Source: Streptomyces pseudogriseolus (GTDB lineage Bacteria > Actinomycetota > Actinomycetes > Streptomycetales > Streptomycetaceae). Taken from it: DNA of 40,677 bases. The stretch is taken from positions 1 to 40,677 of the forward strand of contig MUNG01000028.1 of NCBI GenBank assembly GCA_002154585.1, written 5' to 3'. The first letter of the stretch is position 1. Every line of letters begins with the position of its first letter. The notes below the pieces were generated by a model. The model saw only the letters and a list, made by a program, of their open reading frames with translations. It was not told the DNA's origin and did not search any database. The position numbers were made by a program, and so were the translations under genes. Positions 11,024 to 19,484 of the stretch are shown here, piece by piece.

Positions 11024-11027
<4 letters not shown>
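9876..11027 (-). CDS. argJ: Bifunctional ornithine acetyltransferase / N-acetylglutamate synthase
   Basis: ArgJ transfers the acetyl group from acetylornithine to glutamate, closing the acetyl cycle. Many forms also use acetyl-CoA to make acetylglutamate. The 383-residue precursor contains [14 protein letters not shown], the autoproteolysis site. Cleavage between A178 and T179 would give alpha and beta chains, with T179 as nucleophile. AVCSTGLIG at 105-113 forms the oxyanion region. GTG at 11027 is the start, with GAGGAGA upstream; these bases fall inside a 39-codon ORF that bridges argC and argJ. The stop overlaps argB by 4 bp. Whether this ArgJ is mono- or bifunctional cannot be read from sequence alone. 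Confidence 0.95.
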
Positions 11028-12227
<1,200 letters not shown>

Positions 12228-12267
12228 GCAGTGCCGGTGAGCCGCTTTCCTGGCGCCGCGACCGGTC

Positions 12268-12506
12268 ATGGTGGACATCGAGGCCCGGGCCGTCCGGGCA
12301 AGCGTCCGCCTCCGTGCGCAGGCCCTCGGCCGGACCGCCCACGGCACCTGCGGGACACAGCGCGCCACGGCGGACCGCGCGGCCGTGGCCTTCTCCGTGG
12401 TACCCGCTCCGGCCGCCGACGCGGCGAAGAACCACCTGCACCTGGACCTCGCCCACCGGACCGGCGCGGCCGGACGTCTCCAGGAGACCCGGGGTCGCCC
12501 AGCCGA
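12268..12506 (+). pseudogene. Probable remnant of a VOC/glyoxalase-like gene
   Basis: In the 335-bp gap between argC and the Rrf2 gene, a plus-strand frame reads VVPAPAADAAKNHLHLDL at about 12398-12451. This resembles the hallmark of actinobacterial glyoxalase-like (VOC) proteins, where VPEPK..KNRLHLDL is typical near the C-terminus. The upstream part of the frame does not match the N-terminal half of such proteins, and the downstream part runs into the Rrf2 gene. I read it as a truncated, decayed copy. The match is short and judged by eye. Confidence 0.35.
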
Positions 12507-12950
12507 TCAGAGAGGTCGGCGAGGTGCCGCGAGTACGTCCCCGAGCACCTTCTCGAGCGTGACGCGGGCCAGTTCGTCTCTCAGGGTCTCCTCGATGTCC
12601 CGGTAGATGCCCCGCATCGCCGGCTGGATGCCGTGACCCACCACGCACCCCTGGTCCGGGGTGGTGCGGTGCATCGCGAACAGCGGGCCGGGTTCCACTG
12701 CGTCGTACACGTCGAGCAGGGTGATCGACCCCAGCTCGCGCGCCAGCGACCAGCCCGCGCCCGCGCCCCGCCGGGACTCCACGAGCCCGGCCCTGCGCAG
12801 CTCGCCGAGCAGCCGCCTGATCACCACGGGGTTGGTGTTCGCGCTGGCTGCGATCTTCTCGGAGGTGGCGACCTCGTGGCCCTGGCGCTGATAGAGACCG
12901 ATCCAGGCCAGCGCATGGGCGGCAATGGTCAGCCTGCTGTTGGCGCTCAT
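12507..12950 (-). CDS. Rrf2-family transcriptional regulator
   Basis: The 147-residue protein has a winged helix-turn-helix covering LTIAAHALAWIGL and ASANTNPVVIRRLLGELRRAGLVESRRGAGAGW, followed by the dimer helix with DVYDAVEPG. This is the layout of Rrf2 proteins such as YwnA, NsrR and IscR. Only one cysteine (GCVVGHG) is present, so an Fe-S cluster of the three-cysteine IscR type is unlikely; a thiol switch or small-molecule ligand is possible. ATG at 12950 was chosen because GGAGGAG lies just upstream and the longer frame covers the operator. The gene diverges from the SnoaL-like gene, and the gap holds two near-identical palindromic sites. Confidence 0.88.
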   Translation of the reverse strand: MSANSRLTIAAHALAWIGLYQRQGHEVATSEKIAASANTNPVVIRRLLGELRRAGLVESRRGAGAGWSLARELGSITLLDVYDAVEPGPLFAMHRTTPDQGCVVGHGIQPAMRGIYRDIEETLRDELARVTLEKVLGDVLAAPRRPL

Positions 12951-12976
12951 GACCCCTCCTCCGTCGCAACGATCCA

Positions 12977-13044
12977 TGTTACGACAGGGCAGTCGTAACA
13001 GTTCAAGTTGCAACCATCTGCCGTAACCATTACTGTTACGACAG
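12977..13044. promoter_or_regulatory. Two operator-like palindromes between the Rrf2 and SnoaL-like genes
   Basis: Site 1 is a perfect inverted repeat, TGTTACGAC-N6-GTCGTAACA, at 12977-13000. Site 2 is CGTAAC-N7-GTTACG at 13022-13040 and overlaps a second copy of TGTTACGACAG at 13034-13044, which is 57 bp from the first. One site is close to each divergent gene. The likely binder is the Rrf2 protein, controlling itself and the SnoaL-like gene. Confidence 0.75.
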
Positions 13045-13113
13045 CCGGGGAGGTCGATCGTGGACCAGCGCGAGCGGATCTCGAGTGTGCGGCGAATTCA
13101 GAGGAGAGCAGAG

Positions 13114-13584
13114 ATGGAAAGCAACGAGAAAACCGTTCGCGAGGCTTACCGGCTCGCGGAAGGAAATGTCCTCGACGGTGACGGTTTCCTGGCCTTGTTC
13201 ACCGAGGACGGGTCGTTCAACGACATGTCGACCTCACAGAGTTTCCGCGGAGAGCAGATCCCTCAGGTGATCGCGGGCCTCGCCCGCTCGTTCCCCGATG
13301 TACACCGTGAGCTGCTCGAGGTACATGCGTTCGGTGATGTCGTCGCCGTCGAGTTGCGGATCCAGGGGACGCACCTCGGAGGGTTTCCGACTCCGGCCGG
13401 CGAGATCCCACCGACCGGGAACCGGATCGACGTGCCGGCGGCGGACCTCTGGTACTTCCGTGACGGAAAGATCGAAAGGTTCAATTGCTACAACTCGATG
13501 AGCGTGTGGCTTGACCAGATCGGGGTCCACCCCGACTTCAAGTCCGCGGTCGAGGCCGCCGGGACAGCAGCCACGACGGCGTAA
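13114..13584 (+). CDS. SnoaL-like / NTF2-fold protein
   Basis: The 156-residue protein has the pattern of SnoaL-like ester-cyclase-type NTF2 domains: an N-terminal helix, FLALFTEDGSFND, FRGEQIPQVIAGLARSFPDVHRELLEV, GDVVAVELRIQGTH, IDVPAADLWYFRDGKIERFNCYNS. Family members range from polyketide cyclases to small hydrolases and binding proteins, so the substrate cannot be named. There is no signal peptide. ATG 13114 was chosen because GAGGAG is 9 bases upstream; the frame extends further to GTG 13060, but that part does not look like the domain. It diverges from an Rrf2 regulator and is probably its target. Confidence 0.8.
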   Translation: MESNEKTVREAYRLAEGNVLDGDGFLALFTEDGSFNDMSTSQSFRGEQIPQVIAGLARSFPDVHRELLEVHAFGDVVAVELRIQGTHLGGFPTPAGEIPPTGNRIDVPAADLWYFRDGKIERFNCYNSMSVWLDQIGVHPDFKSAVEAAGTAATTA

Positions 13585-13653
13585 CTCTGCCCGAGTTGTT
13601 GTTCCGCACTCGCCGACCACCTCACCGCCCACGGCCTGGTCGGGCGAACCCTC

Positions 13654-13675
13654 GGGGCCGGTCCTGGCCGGCCCC
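13654..13675. terminator. Bidirectional hairpin between convergent genes
   Basis: GGGGCCGG (13654-13661) pairs with CCGGCCCC (13668-13675) across a 6-nt loop. It lies between the ends of the SnoaL-like gene (13584) and the arabinofuranosidase gene (13698). No T tract follows, as is common in this GC range. Confidence 0.5.
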
Positions 13676-13697
13676 GGGGGTCACGCGTTCCGCGTGG

Positions 13698-16187
13698 TCA
13701 CCGCCGGTCGATCCTCATGAACGTCACCGAGTGCGGCGCGAAGGCGTACGTGAACCTGTCTGCCACGCCTCGGAACGTCGAGGTCACCGGGGTGACCGGG
13801 GCGTCCGTCTCGGTGTTCACCGCGTCCGCGTCGGCGGCCAGGGTGGTCACGCGCGCCCGTGAGGAGACCCGGGCGCCGCCGAGGTCGATCGCGGTGCGCG
13901 CCTCGGACGGCTGGGCGTTGACGACCTTGACGATCAGGTCGCCGGTGCGGGTGTCCTCCGTGACCACCTGGCGGAACGGCTCGGCCGGCTTGTCGTCGGT
14001 GAAGCGGCCCCACTCCTGGCCGTCGAGGTAGAGGGTGACCTGGCGGCCGCGCACCTTGATCTCGATGTCGTAGGCACGGCCCGTCTCGATGGAGCCGGGC
14101 TTGGAGATCAGCGTGGACTTGCCGCCGTCGACGGCCTGCTCGACCGCGGACTGCGTGTTGTTCCAGCCGCCCAGGTTCCACCAGTAGTAGGTGCCGGTGT
14201 CCTGCACTCCGAAGGCGATCAGGAAGCCCTCCTTGCCGGACCTCTTGGTGGCCTTCACCTGGAGGTCGTAGTCGTGCCAGGCCGGGTCACCGGCCGTGAC
14301 CAGGGTGTTCTCGGCGGCCTCGTCGGTCTGCACGTACTGTCCGTCCTGGACGCCCCAGCTTCCGCGGCCGCTGTGGGTCCACTGCGAGGCGTCGCCGGAG
14401 AAGTCGTCGCTCAGCAGCGTCGTGCCGTCGGCGGCGGTCACACTCACGTCGTCGTACGCCGCGCTCGTCGCCCACGTCGACAGGCCGACCGCTCCCGTGA
14501 GGGGGCCGCCGGCGTCCGGGGTGGTGCTCGCCTCCGAGGGGACGACCCGGTCGCCGACATTGGTCATGAACAGCTTCTGGACCTCGTAGTTGACCGAGCC
14601 CCAGGAGGCGTGGTTGTTGAACCAGATCATGTCCGGCGACCACTGGACGTAGTCCTCGTTGGCGAGCAGCGGCGCGTACGAGGCGAGCTTCACGACGTCC
14701 GCGTTGCGCTCCAGGCCGGTCATGTAGGCCGCCTCGGCCAGGGCGTTCCTCCAGGCGTTGCCCTGGGAGGCGTACTCACCGAGGAAGACCTTGGGGCCCT
14801 GCCGGTCGTAGGAGTCGTAGCGGTCGTTGTTCCGGAGGAACCACTGCGGGCTGTTGTAGTAGTGCTCGTCGACCATGTCGACGCCGCCCTCGCGGTTGAG
14901 TTGCCAGGCGGTGTCGAAGACCGTGCCGGCGTCGTCGGGGCCGGAGTTGGAGATCACCGTGATGTCCGGGTGCTCCGCCTCGACGGCGGCGCGGAAGCGC
15001 TGGAAGCGGGCGAAGAACTCGCGCGGCAGGTTCTCCTCGTTGCCGACGGCGATGTGGGTGAGGTGGAAGGGCCTGGGGTGGCCCATCTCGGCGCGCAGGC
15101 CGCCCCACGTGGACGTCGTCGGGCCGTTGGCGAACTCGATCAGGTCCAGGGTGTCCTGGATGTGCCGCTTCAGCAGCGCCTCGTCGTCGGTGGCCCTGTT
15201 CTGGCCGCAGCCGGTGACCAGGGCGGGGACGACGGGCAGCGGCATGGCGCCGACGTCCTCGGCGAAGCGGAAGTACTCGTAGTAGCCGAGTCCGTAACTC
15301 TGGTTGTAGCCCCAGAAGTTGGCGTTGGTGGCGCGCTCCTCGACCGGGCCGACGGTGTCCTTCCACTGGTAGGCGCGCTTGCGCTGCCAGCCGGAGGCCT
15401 CGCTGTAGTCCTCCATGGAGCCGGTGTTGACCAGGCAGCCGCCGGGGAAGCGGAGGAAGCCGGGCTTCAGCGCGGCGATCTTCTCGGCGAGGTCCTTGCG
15501 CAGGCCGTTGGGCTGGTTTTTGTACGTCTCGCGCGGGAACAGCGACACCATGTCGAGGGCCGCGTCGGCGGCCGTCGCCACGGTGAGGCGGCCGCGGTTG
15601 CTGGTGCGGGAGGCGGTGAACGTGGCCTTGTACTGCGTCCAGCCGCCCCGCACGGCCACCTTGCGGGTGTCGGCGAGGGTGCCCGCCGCGTCCTTCAGCG
15701 TGACGGTGAGGGTGGCGCCGGCCTCGGCGCGGGCCCACACGGAGAAGTCGTACCGCTCGCCCTTCTCGACCCGGACGCCGGTGTTGTAGCCGGAGTTCGT
15801 GACGGACGAACCGGCGGCCAGGGAGGCGTAGTTCCGGTTGCGCTCGTTGAGACGGCCGGAGTCGTTCACCACCTCGGCGGTGCCGCTCACCGACCAGGAG
15901 GTGAGGGGGGTGTAGGAGCCGTTGTCGGCGGTGGAGTACTCGAAGGAGCGGTTCTGGACGAGTTCGGCGTACAGACCGCCGTCGGCGGCGCGGTTGATGT
16001 CCTCGAAGAACACGCCGTACATGGTGTCGTCGACCGCCGGGCCACGGGCGCCGGTGTCGACGGTGACGGTGTAGTCGGCGACGGACTCCGCGTGGGCGGG
16101 GACCGGCAGCAGGACGGCGGCGGTCAGCAGGGCGGCGCCGGTGAGGACGGCTCTGCGGCGGGTGCGGTGCCGGGCTGTGCGTGACAT
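13698..16187 (-). CDS. Secreted GH51-type alpha-L-arabinofuranosidase with inserted binding module
   Basis: The 829-residue exported enzyme has a twin-arginine-like signal (RTRRRAVLTGAALLTAAVLL, cleavage near AHA-ES at 33-34). GH51 features follow: GVFFEDINRAADGGLYAELVQNRSFE (58-83), a beta-rich carbohydrate-binding-like segment at about 95-215, and a TIM barrel with HIAVGNEE (E384, acid/base) and VFLGEYA (E471, nucleophile). Residues about 590-750 look like a concanavalin/LamG-type beta-sandwich (DDFSGDASQW, YYWWNLGGWNNTQSAVEQ, YDIEIKVRGRQVTLYLDGQEW) placed inside the C-terminal GH51 domain, which resumes and ends HSVTFMRIDRR. It probably releases arabinose from plant arabinoxylan or arabinan outside the cell. 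ATG 16187 gives the complete signal. A divergent DUF6314 gene shares the upstream region. Confidence 0.88.
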   Translation of the reverse strand: MSRTARHRTRRRAVLTGAALLTAAVLLPVPAHAESVADYTVTVDTGARGPAVDDTMYGVFFEDINRAADGGLYAELVQNRSFEYSTADNGSYTPLTSWSVSGTAEVVNDSGRLNERNRNYASLAAGSSVTNSGYNTGVRVEKGERYDFSVWARAEAGATLTVTLKDAAGTLADTRKVAVRGGWTQYKATFTASRTSNRGRLTVATAADAALDMVSLFPRETYKNQPNGLRKDLAEKIAALKPGFLRFPGGCLVNTGSMEDYSEASGWQRKRAYQWKDTVGPVEERATNANFWGYNQSYGLGYYEYFRFAEDVGAMPLPVVPALVTGCGQNRATDDEALLKRHIQDTLDLIEFANGPTTSTWGGLRAEMGHPRPFHLTHIAVGNEENLPREFFARFQRFRAAVEAEHPDITVISNSGPDDAGTVFDTAWQLNREGGVDMVDEHYYNSPQWFLRNNDRYDSYDRQGPKVFLGEYASQGNAWRNALAEAAYMTGLERNADVVKLASYAPLLANEDYVQWSPDMIWFNNHASWGSVNYEVQKLFMTNVGDRVVPSEASTTPDAGGPLTGAVGLSTWATSAAYDDVSVTAADGTTLLSDDFSGDASQWTHSGRGSWGVQDGQYVQTDEAAENTLVTAGDPAWHDYDLQVKATKRSGKEGFLIAFGVQDTGTYYWWNLGGWNNTQSAVEQAVDGGKSTLISKPGSIETGRAYDIEIKVRGRQVTLYLDGQEWGRFTDDKPAEPFRQVVTEDTRTGDLIVKVVNAQPSEARTAIDLGGARVSSRARVTTLAADADAVNTETDAPVTPVTSTFRGVADRFTYAFAPHSVTFMRIDRR

Positions 16188-16222
16188 GGATACTCCGCGG
16201 CTCTGGGGGGAGATGGGCGGGT

Positions 16223-16257
16223 GTTCGAAATGTCGGACGCTGTGCAGCACTTCGAAC
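16223..16257. promoter_or_regulatory. Candidate operator upstream of the arabinofuranosidase gene
   Basis: GTTCGAA (16223-16229) and TTCGAAC (16251-16257) form an inverted repeat with a 21-bp spacer, 36 bases upstream of the arabinofuranosidase start and about 85 bases before the divergent DUF6314 gene. Spaced palindromic cores of this kind suit a sugar-responsive repressor; none is encoded next to it. Confidence 0.35.
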
Positions 16258-16340
16258 GGCAAGATAGGGAGGAGGCAGGAGCACGTCAATGGGGCGTGCG
16301 GCACCGCGGAGCACGAGCGAGCACGGGAGAACGGGACGCC

Positions 16341-16799
16341 ATGGGTGAGTTCTGGCCGGTACCCGACGTACTGGCGTATCTGGGCGGCACCTGGCGGGCC
16401 GAGCGGGTCGTACGAGACCTGGCGAGCGGTGACGACGGGCGGTTCACCGGTGTCGTGGTGTTCGAGCCGCTCCAGGACGGGGAGGGCGACGGCCTGCTGC
16501 AACGGGAGTCCGGCGACTTCACCTGGCGCGGCGTCACCCGGCCCGCCGAGCGCACGCTCCGCTTCCTGGCAGGCCCCGATGGCACGGCGGACGTGCGGTT
16601 CGCCGACGGCCGCTTCTTCCACGACCTGGACCTCAGGTCCGGCCGGCACATCGCCGACCACCCCTGCTCGGCGGACCTCTACCGGGGCGAGTTCACCGTG
16701 CGGGACGCGGACCACTGGCGCACGGTCTGGCGGGTGCGCGGCCCGGCGAAGGACCTCGAACTGGTCACGGACTACGCGCGCGGACTGAACGCGGACTGA
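16341..16799 (+). CDS. DUF6314 family protein
   Basis: The 152-residue soluble protein begins MGEFWPVPDVLAYLGGTWRAERVVRD and continues with a lipocalin-like run of beta strands (GRFTGVVVFEPL, LLQRESGDFTWRG, DLYRGEFTVRDADHWRTVWRVRGPAKDLELVTDY). This is the pattern of DUF6314, whose function is not known to me. There is no signal peptide or membrane segment. The frame is open upstream to an ATG near 16230, but that stretch lies over the divergent promoter region and lacks family similarity, so ATG 16341 is preferred despite a weak ribosome binding site. It diverges from the arabinofuranosidase gene. Confidence 0.7.
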   Translation: MGEFWPVPDVLAYLGGTWRAERVVRDLASGDDGRFTGVVVFEPLQDGEGDGLLQRESGDFTWRGVTRPAERTLRFLAGPDGTADVRFADGRFFHDLDLRSGRHIADHPCSADLYRGEFTVRDADHWRTVWRVRGPAKDLELVTDYARGLNAD

Positions 16800-16821
16800 A
16801 CCGCGCCTGCGTGCCCGGGAG

Positions 16822-17415
16822 TTACGCGCTCAGTGGCTGGGCCGACACGCTCTCCAGCCGCAGGCTCCAGCGGCCCGGCCGCCCGGCGACACTGATCGTC
16901 GACAGCGAGCGGACGTCGATGTTCCAGTAGGTGCCGGGCGGCGCCTTCAGCGCGTAGACGAGCGCCGCGCGGATCACCGACGGCTCGGCCACCGCGACCA
17001 CCCGGCAGCCGTCCTCGGCGGGCCGGGTGTCGAGCCAGTTGCCGACGCGTCCGATGAAGTCCAGCAGGGACTCCCCGCCGTGGGGTGTGGACCGCGGGTC
17101 GGCGAGCCAGGCGTCCACCGCCTCCGGCTCGCGGGCCATCGCCTCGCCCAGGGTCAGTCCGCGCCAGCGCCCCATGTCGCAGTCGCGCAGGGCGAGCTGG
17201 ACGAGCGGCGCGTAGCCGAGGCCCTCGCCGGTGGCGCGGCTGCGGGGCGCCGGGGAGCAGTAGCGCAGGTCGGCCGCGGCCAGGGGCAGCAGTTCGTGCG
17301 CGACGCGTTGCACCTCGCCCCATCCGGCCTGGTCGAGCGGCCGGGGGTCCTCGAAGCGCTCGGACAGCACCGTGGAGCTCCCCGCTGCGGCGACGAACGT
17401 GACCCGAAGTGCCAT
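16822..17415 (-). CDS. Histidine-phosphatase-fold protein lacking the catalytic histidines
   Basis: The 197-residue protein follows the histidine phosphatase (phosphoglycerate mutase-like) fold: an N-terminal strand, RYCSPAPRSRATGEGLG where SSPLRRARQTAE is usual, and a later strand ending VIRAALVYAL. The catalytic RHG near residue 10 is replaced by AAAG in VTFVAAAGSS. The second catalytic histidine, normally in SHGGVIRA, is replaced by AEPSVIRA. Phosphoryl transfer through a phosphohistidine is therefore unlikely, and the protein may bind a ligand or have a changed chemistry. The reading frame is intact with normal codon use, so it is not simply decaying. ATG 17415 gives the expected first strand. 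It may share a transcript with the upstream GNAT gene, although a hairpin separates them. Confidence 0.75.
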   Translation of the reverse strand: MALRVTFVAAAGSSTVLSERFEDPRPLDQAGWGEVQRVAHELLPLAAADLRYCSPAPRSRATGEGLGYAPLVQLALRDCDMGRWRGLTLGEAMAREPEAVDAWLADPRSTPHGGESLLDFIGRVGNWLDTRPAEDGCRVVAVAEPSVIRAALVYALKAPPGTYWNIDVRSLSTISVAGRPGRWSLRLESVSAQPLSA

Positions 17416-17499
17416 GCGGCGATGGTCAGCCGCCGGGGTCGGCTGGTCAAGGGGTGCCGGCCGGCCATGACGCTTGGTGGCACGGCCCTCACCCTCCGC

Positions 17500-17535
17500 C
17501 GGGGGCATACGGCACAACCGTGCCCTATGCCCCCG
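17500..17535 (-). terminator. Long hairpin downstream of the GNAT gene
   Basis: A 10-bp stem (17500-17509 with 17526-17535), one C-C mismatch, then a 5-bp stem (17511-17515 with 17520-17524) closes on the loop AACC. It begins 12 bases after the GNAT stop on the minus strand. It is probably a terminator or 3'-end stabilising structure. Confidence 0.6.
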
Positions 17536-17547
17536 CCGGACCGTGCG

Positions 17548-17991
17548 TCACGCCTGCTCGAAGATCAGCGCCATCCACTGGTCCGGCCGCTCCAGTGGCC
17601 GGAACCCGATGGGCGCGTACACCTCGTGCGCGTCGTGCGTGGCGAGCAGGACCCGCCGTACGCCGTACGCGCGCACCTCGTCCCGTACGGCGGTGACCAG
17701 CGCGGTGCCGAGGCCCTTGCCGCGGACGGCCGGGTCCACGTACACGTCGCACAGCCAGGCGAAGGTGGCCCGGTCGGTGATGACGCGGGCGTACGCCGCC
17801 TGCGCGCCGGTGACCGTGTCGTACACACCGAAGTTGAGGGAGCCGCCGATCGCCTTCTCCTGGGTCTCGCGGGGGCGGCCCAGGGCCCAGTAGGCGTCGG
17901 TGGACAGCCACCGGTGCACCGTGTCGGCGTCGATCCGGGCGGGGTCGGTGGAGAGCTCGTAGCCCTCGGGCAGGCGGAATTCGGCAGTCAT
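17548..17991 (-). CDS. GNAT family N-acetyltransferase
   Basis: The 147-residue protein fits a single GNAT domain. LCDVYVDPAVRGKGLGTALV contains the acetyl-CoA pyrophosphate loop (RGKGLG), and the C-terminal YAPIGFRPLERPDQWM matches motif B of the family. The N-terminal part (TVHRWLSTDAYWALGRPRE) is typical of small actinobacterial GNAT enzymes of unknown substrate. There is no signal sequence. A strong hairpin lies just after the stop. The MocR gene ends 41 bp upstream on the same strand, so the two may be co-transcribed, but no shared role is evident. Confidence 0.88.
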   Translation of the reverse strand: MTAEFRLPEGYELSTDPARIDADTVHRWLSTDAYWALGRPRETQEKAIGGSLNFGVYDTVTGAQAAYARVITDRATFAWLCDVYVDPAVRGKGLGTALVTAVRDEVRAYGVRRVLLATHDAHEVYAPIGFRPLERPDQWMALIFEQA

Positions 17992-18031
17992 GCGCCGATG
18001 CTGGCAGCCGGTGACCTGGGGCGTCGAGCCG

Positions 18032-19468
18032 TTATCCCACCACCTGGGACCAGGCGGTGCGCAGCCGGTGCACGCCCTCCGTGATCTCGCCGGTGCCGGC
18101 CACGGCGGCGAAGCTGAGGCGCAGGTGTCCGGCGGGCGGTTCGGCGCTGAAGTAGGGGCGTCCGGGGGTGACGGCGACGCCCGCGCGCAGGGCGGCGGCG
18201 GCCAGGGCGGGCTCGGACGCGCCGTCGGGGAGGCGCAGCCACAGGTGGTAGCCGCCGGAGGGGATGTGCGGCAGCGCCAGGCCGGGCAGCTGGAGGCGCA
18301 GTGCGGTGGTCATGGCGTCGCGGCGGGTGCGCAGGGCGGCGGCGACGGCGCGCAGGTGGCGGGGCCAGGCGGGCGAGCCGACCAGTTCCAGGGTGGCCTC
18401 CTGGAGCGGGCGCGGCACGAAGAAGGTGTCGACGATCTGGATGGCGCGCAGCCGCTCCAGCACCGGGCCGTGCGCGGCGAGGGCGCTCACCCGGAAGCTG
18501 GGCGAGGTGGCCTTGGTCAGCGAGCTGACGTGCACCACCACGCCGTCGGGGTCGTCGGCGGCGAGCGGGCGCGGCAGCGGTCCGGCGTCCTCGTGCACCA
18601 GCCGCCGTACGAAGTCGTCCTCGACGACGAACGCGCCGGCCTGCCGGGCGATGCGCAGCACCTCGGCGCGGCGCTCGGGGGCGAGGACGGCGCCGGTGGG
18701 GTTCTGGAAGAGGGGCTGGCAGACGAAGACACGGGCGCCGGTCGCGCGGAAGGCGTCGGCGAGCAGAGGCGGCCGTACGCCGTCGGCGTCGACCGGGACG
18801 GGCACCGGGCGGAGTCCGGCGGCGCGGGCGATGGCGAGCATGCCCGGGTAGGTGGGCGACTCGACGAGGACGGGCGCGCCGGGCGGGGCCAGGGCGCGCA
18901 GGGCGGTGGTGAGGGCGGACTGTCCGCCCGCGGTGACCAGCACGCCGGCCGCCGTGACCGGGCCGCCGATGGCGCGCGCGAACCACTCGCGCAGTTCGGG
19001 CAGCCCCTCCATGGGCGGCCGTCCCCACGCCCCCGGCCGGCGTCCGGCGCGGGCCAGCGCGGCGGCCATGGCGCGCTCCGGCTGGAGGGAGGGGTGCAGA
19101 TAGCCGCCGTTGAACTCGATCACCCCGGGCGCGGGGGCGGCGAGGGAGACGAGGACGCCGGACGCGTCGACGGAGCGCGGGACGAGGTCGGCGGCGCCGT
19201 CGGCGCTGAGGGCGACCTCCTGCCAGGAGGTGTCGCCGGTGGGGGCGGCCGGGGTGCGGGGCGCGGCGCGGAAGGCGCCGGCGCCGGGCCGGGTGACCAC
19301 CAGCCCCTCGGCGGCGAGCCGCGCGAGAGCCCGGGAAACGGTCACGGGACTCACCCGGAACCGCTCGACGAGGGCCCTGCTGGACGGGAGCTTCTCACCG
19401 AGGGAGTAGCGGTCCAGCTCCTGTCTGAGCTGTTCCGCCAGTTCACCGACACTGCTACTCTCGTGCAT
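18032..19468 (-). CDS. MocR-type regulator (GntR HTH fused to aminotransferase fold)
   Basis: The 478-residue protein joins an N-terminal GntR winged helix (about 8-68, with LPSSRALVERFRVSPVTVSRAL) to a fold-type-I aminotransferase domain. The PLP lysine is in SSLTKATSPSFRVSAL (K319), with the expected aspartate in VVEDDF and the asparagine of NPTG. MocR proteins use PLP or its aldimine to sense amino acids or vitamin B6. The ATG start overlaps the start codon of the divergent EamA transporter gene, and both lie in a palindrome. No ribosome binding site is visible, so the mRNA is probably leaderless. The protein likely controls the transporter, which may move an amino acid or B6-related compound (inference). 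Confidence 0.88.
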   Translation of the reverse strand: MHESSSVGELAEQLRQELDRYSLGEKLPSSRALVERFRVSPVTVSRALARLAAEGLVVTRPGAGAFRAAPRTPAAPTGDTSWQEVALSADGAADLVPRSVDASGVLVSLAAPAPGVIEFNGGYLHPSLQPERAMAAALARAGRRPGAWGRPPMEGLPELREWFARAIGGPVTAAGVLVTAGGQSALTTALRALAPPGAPVLVESPTYPGMLAIARAAGLRPVPVPVDADGVRPPLLADAFRATGARVFVCQPLFQNPTGAVLAPERRAEVLRIARQAGAFVVEDDFVRRLVHEDAGPLPRPLAADDPDGVVVHVSSLTKATSPSFRVSALAAHGPVLERLRAIQIVDTFFVPRPLQEATLELVGSPAWPRHLRAVAAALRTRRDAMTTALRLQLPGLALPHIPSGGYHLWLRLPDGASEPALAAAALRAGVAVTPGRPYFSAEPPAGHLRLSFAAVAGTGEITEGVHRLRTAWSQVVG

Positions 19469-19484
19469 GAGAGTACAGAGTAGC
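19454..19484. promoter_or_regulatory. Palindrome containing both divergent start codons
   Basis: TACTCTC-GTGCAT-GAGAGTA (19456-19475) is a perfect 7-6-7 inverted repeat. An outer GCTACTCT (19454-19461) also pairs with AGAGTAGC (19477-19484). The CATG in the centre gives the ATG of EamA (19467) and, on the other strand, the ATG of MocR (19468). It is probably the MocR operator and blocks both genes at once. Confidence 0.65.

Noticed and set aside
16221..16340. Upstream extension of the DUF6314 gene
   Set aside because: The extra residues do not match the family and cover the likely operator.
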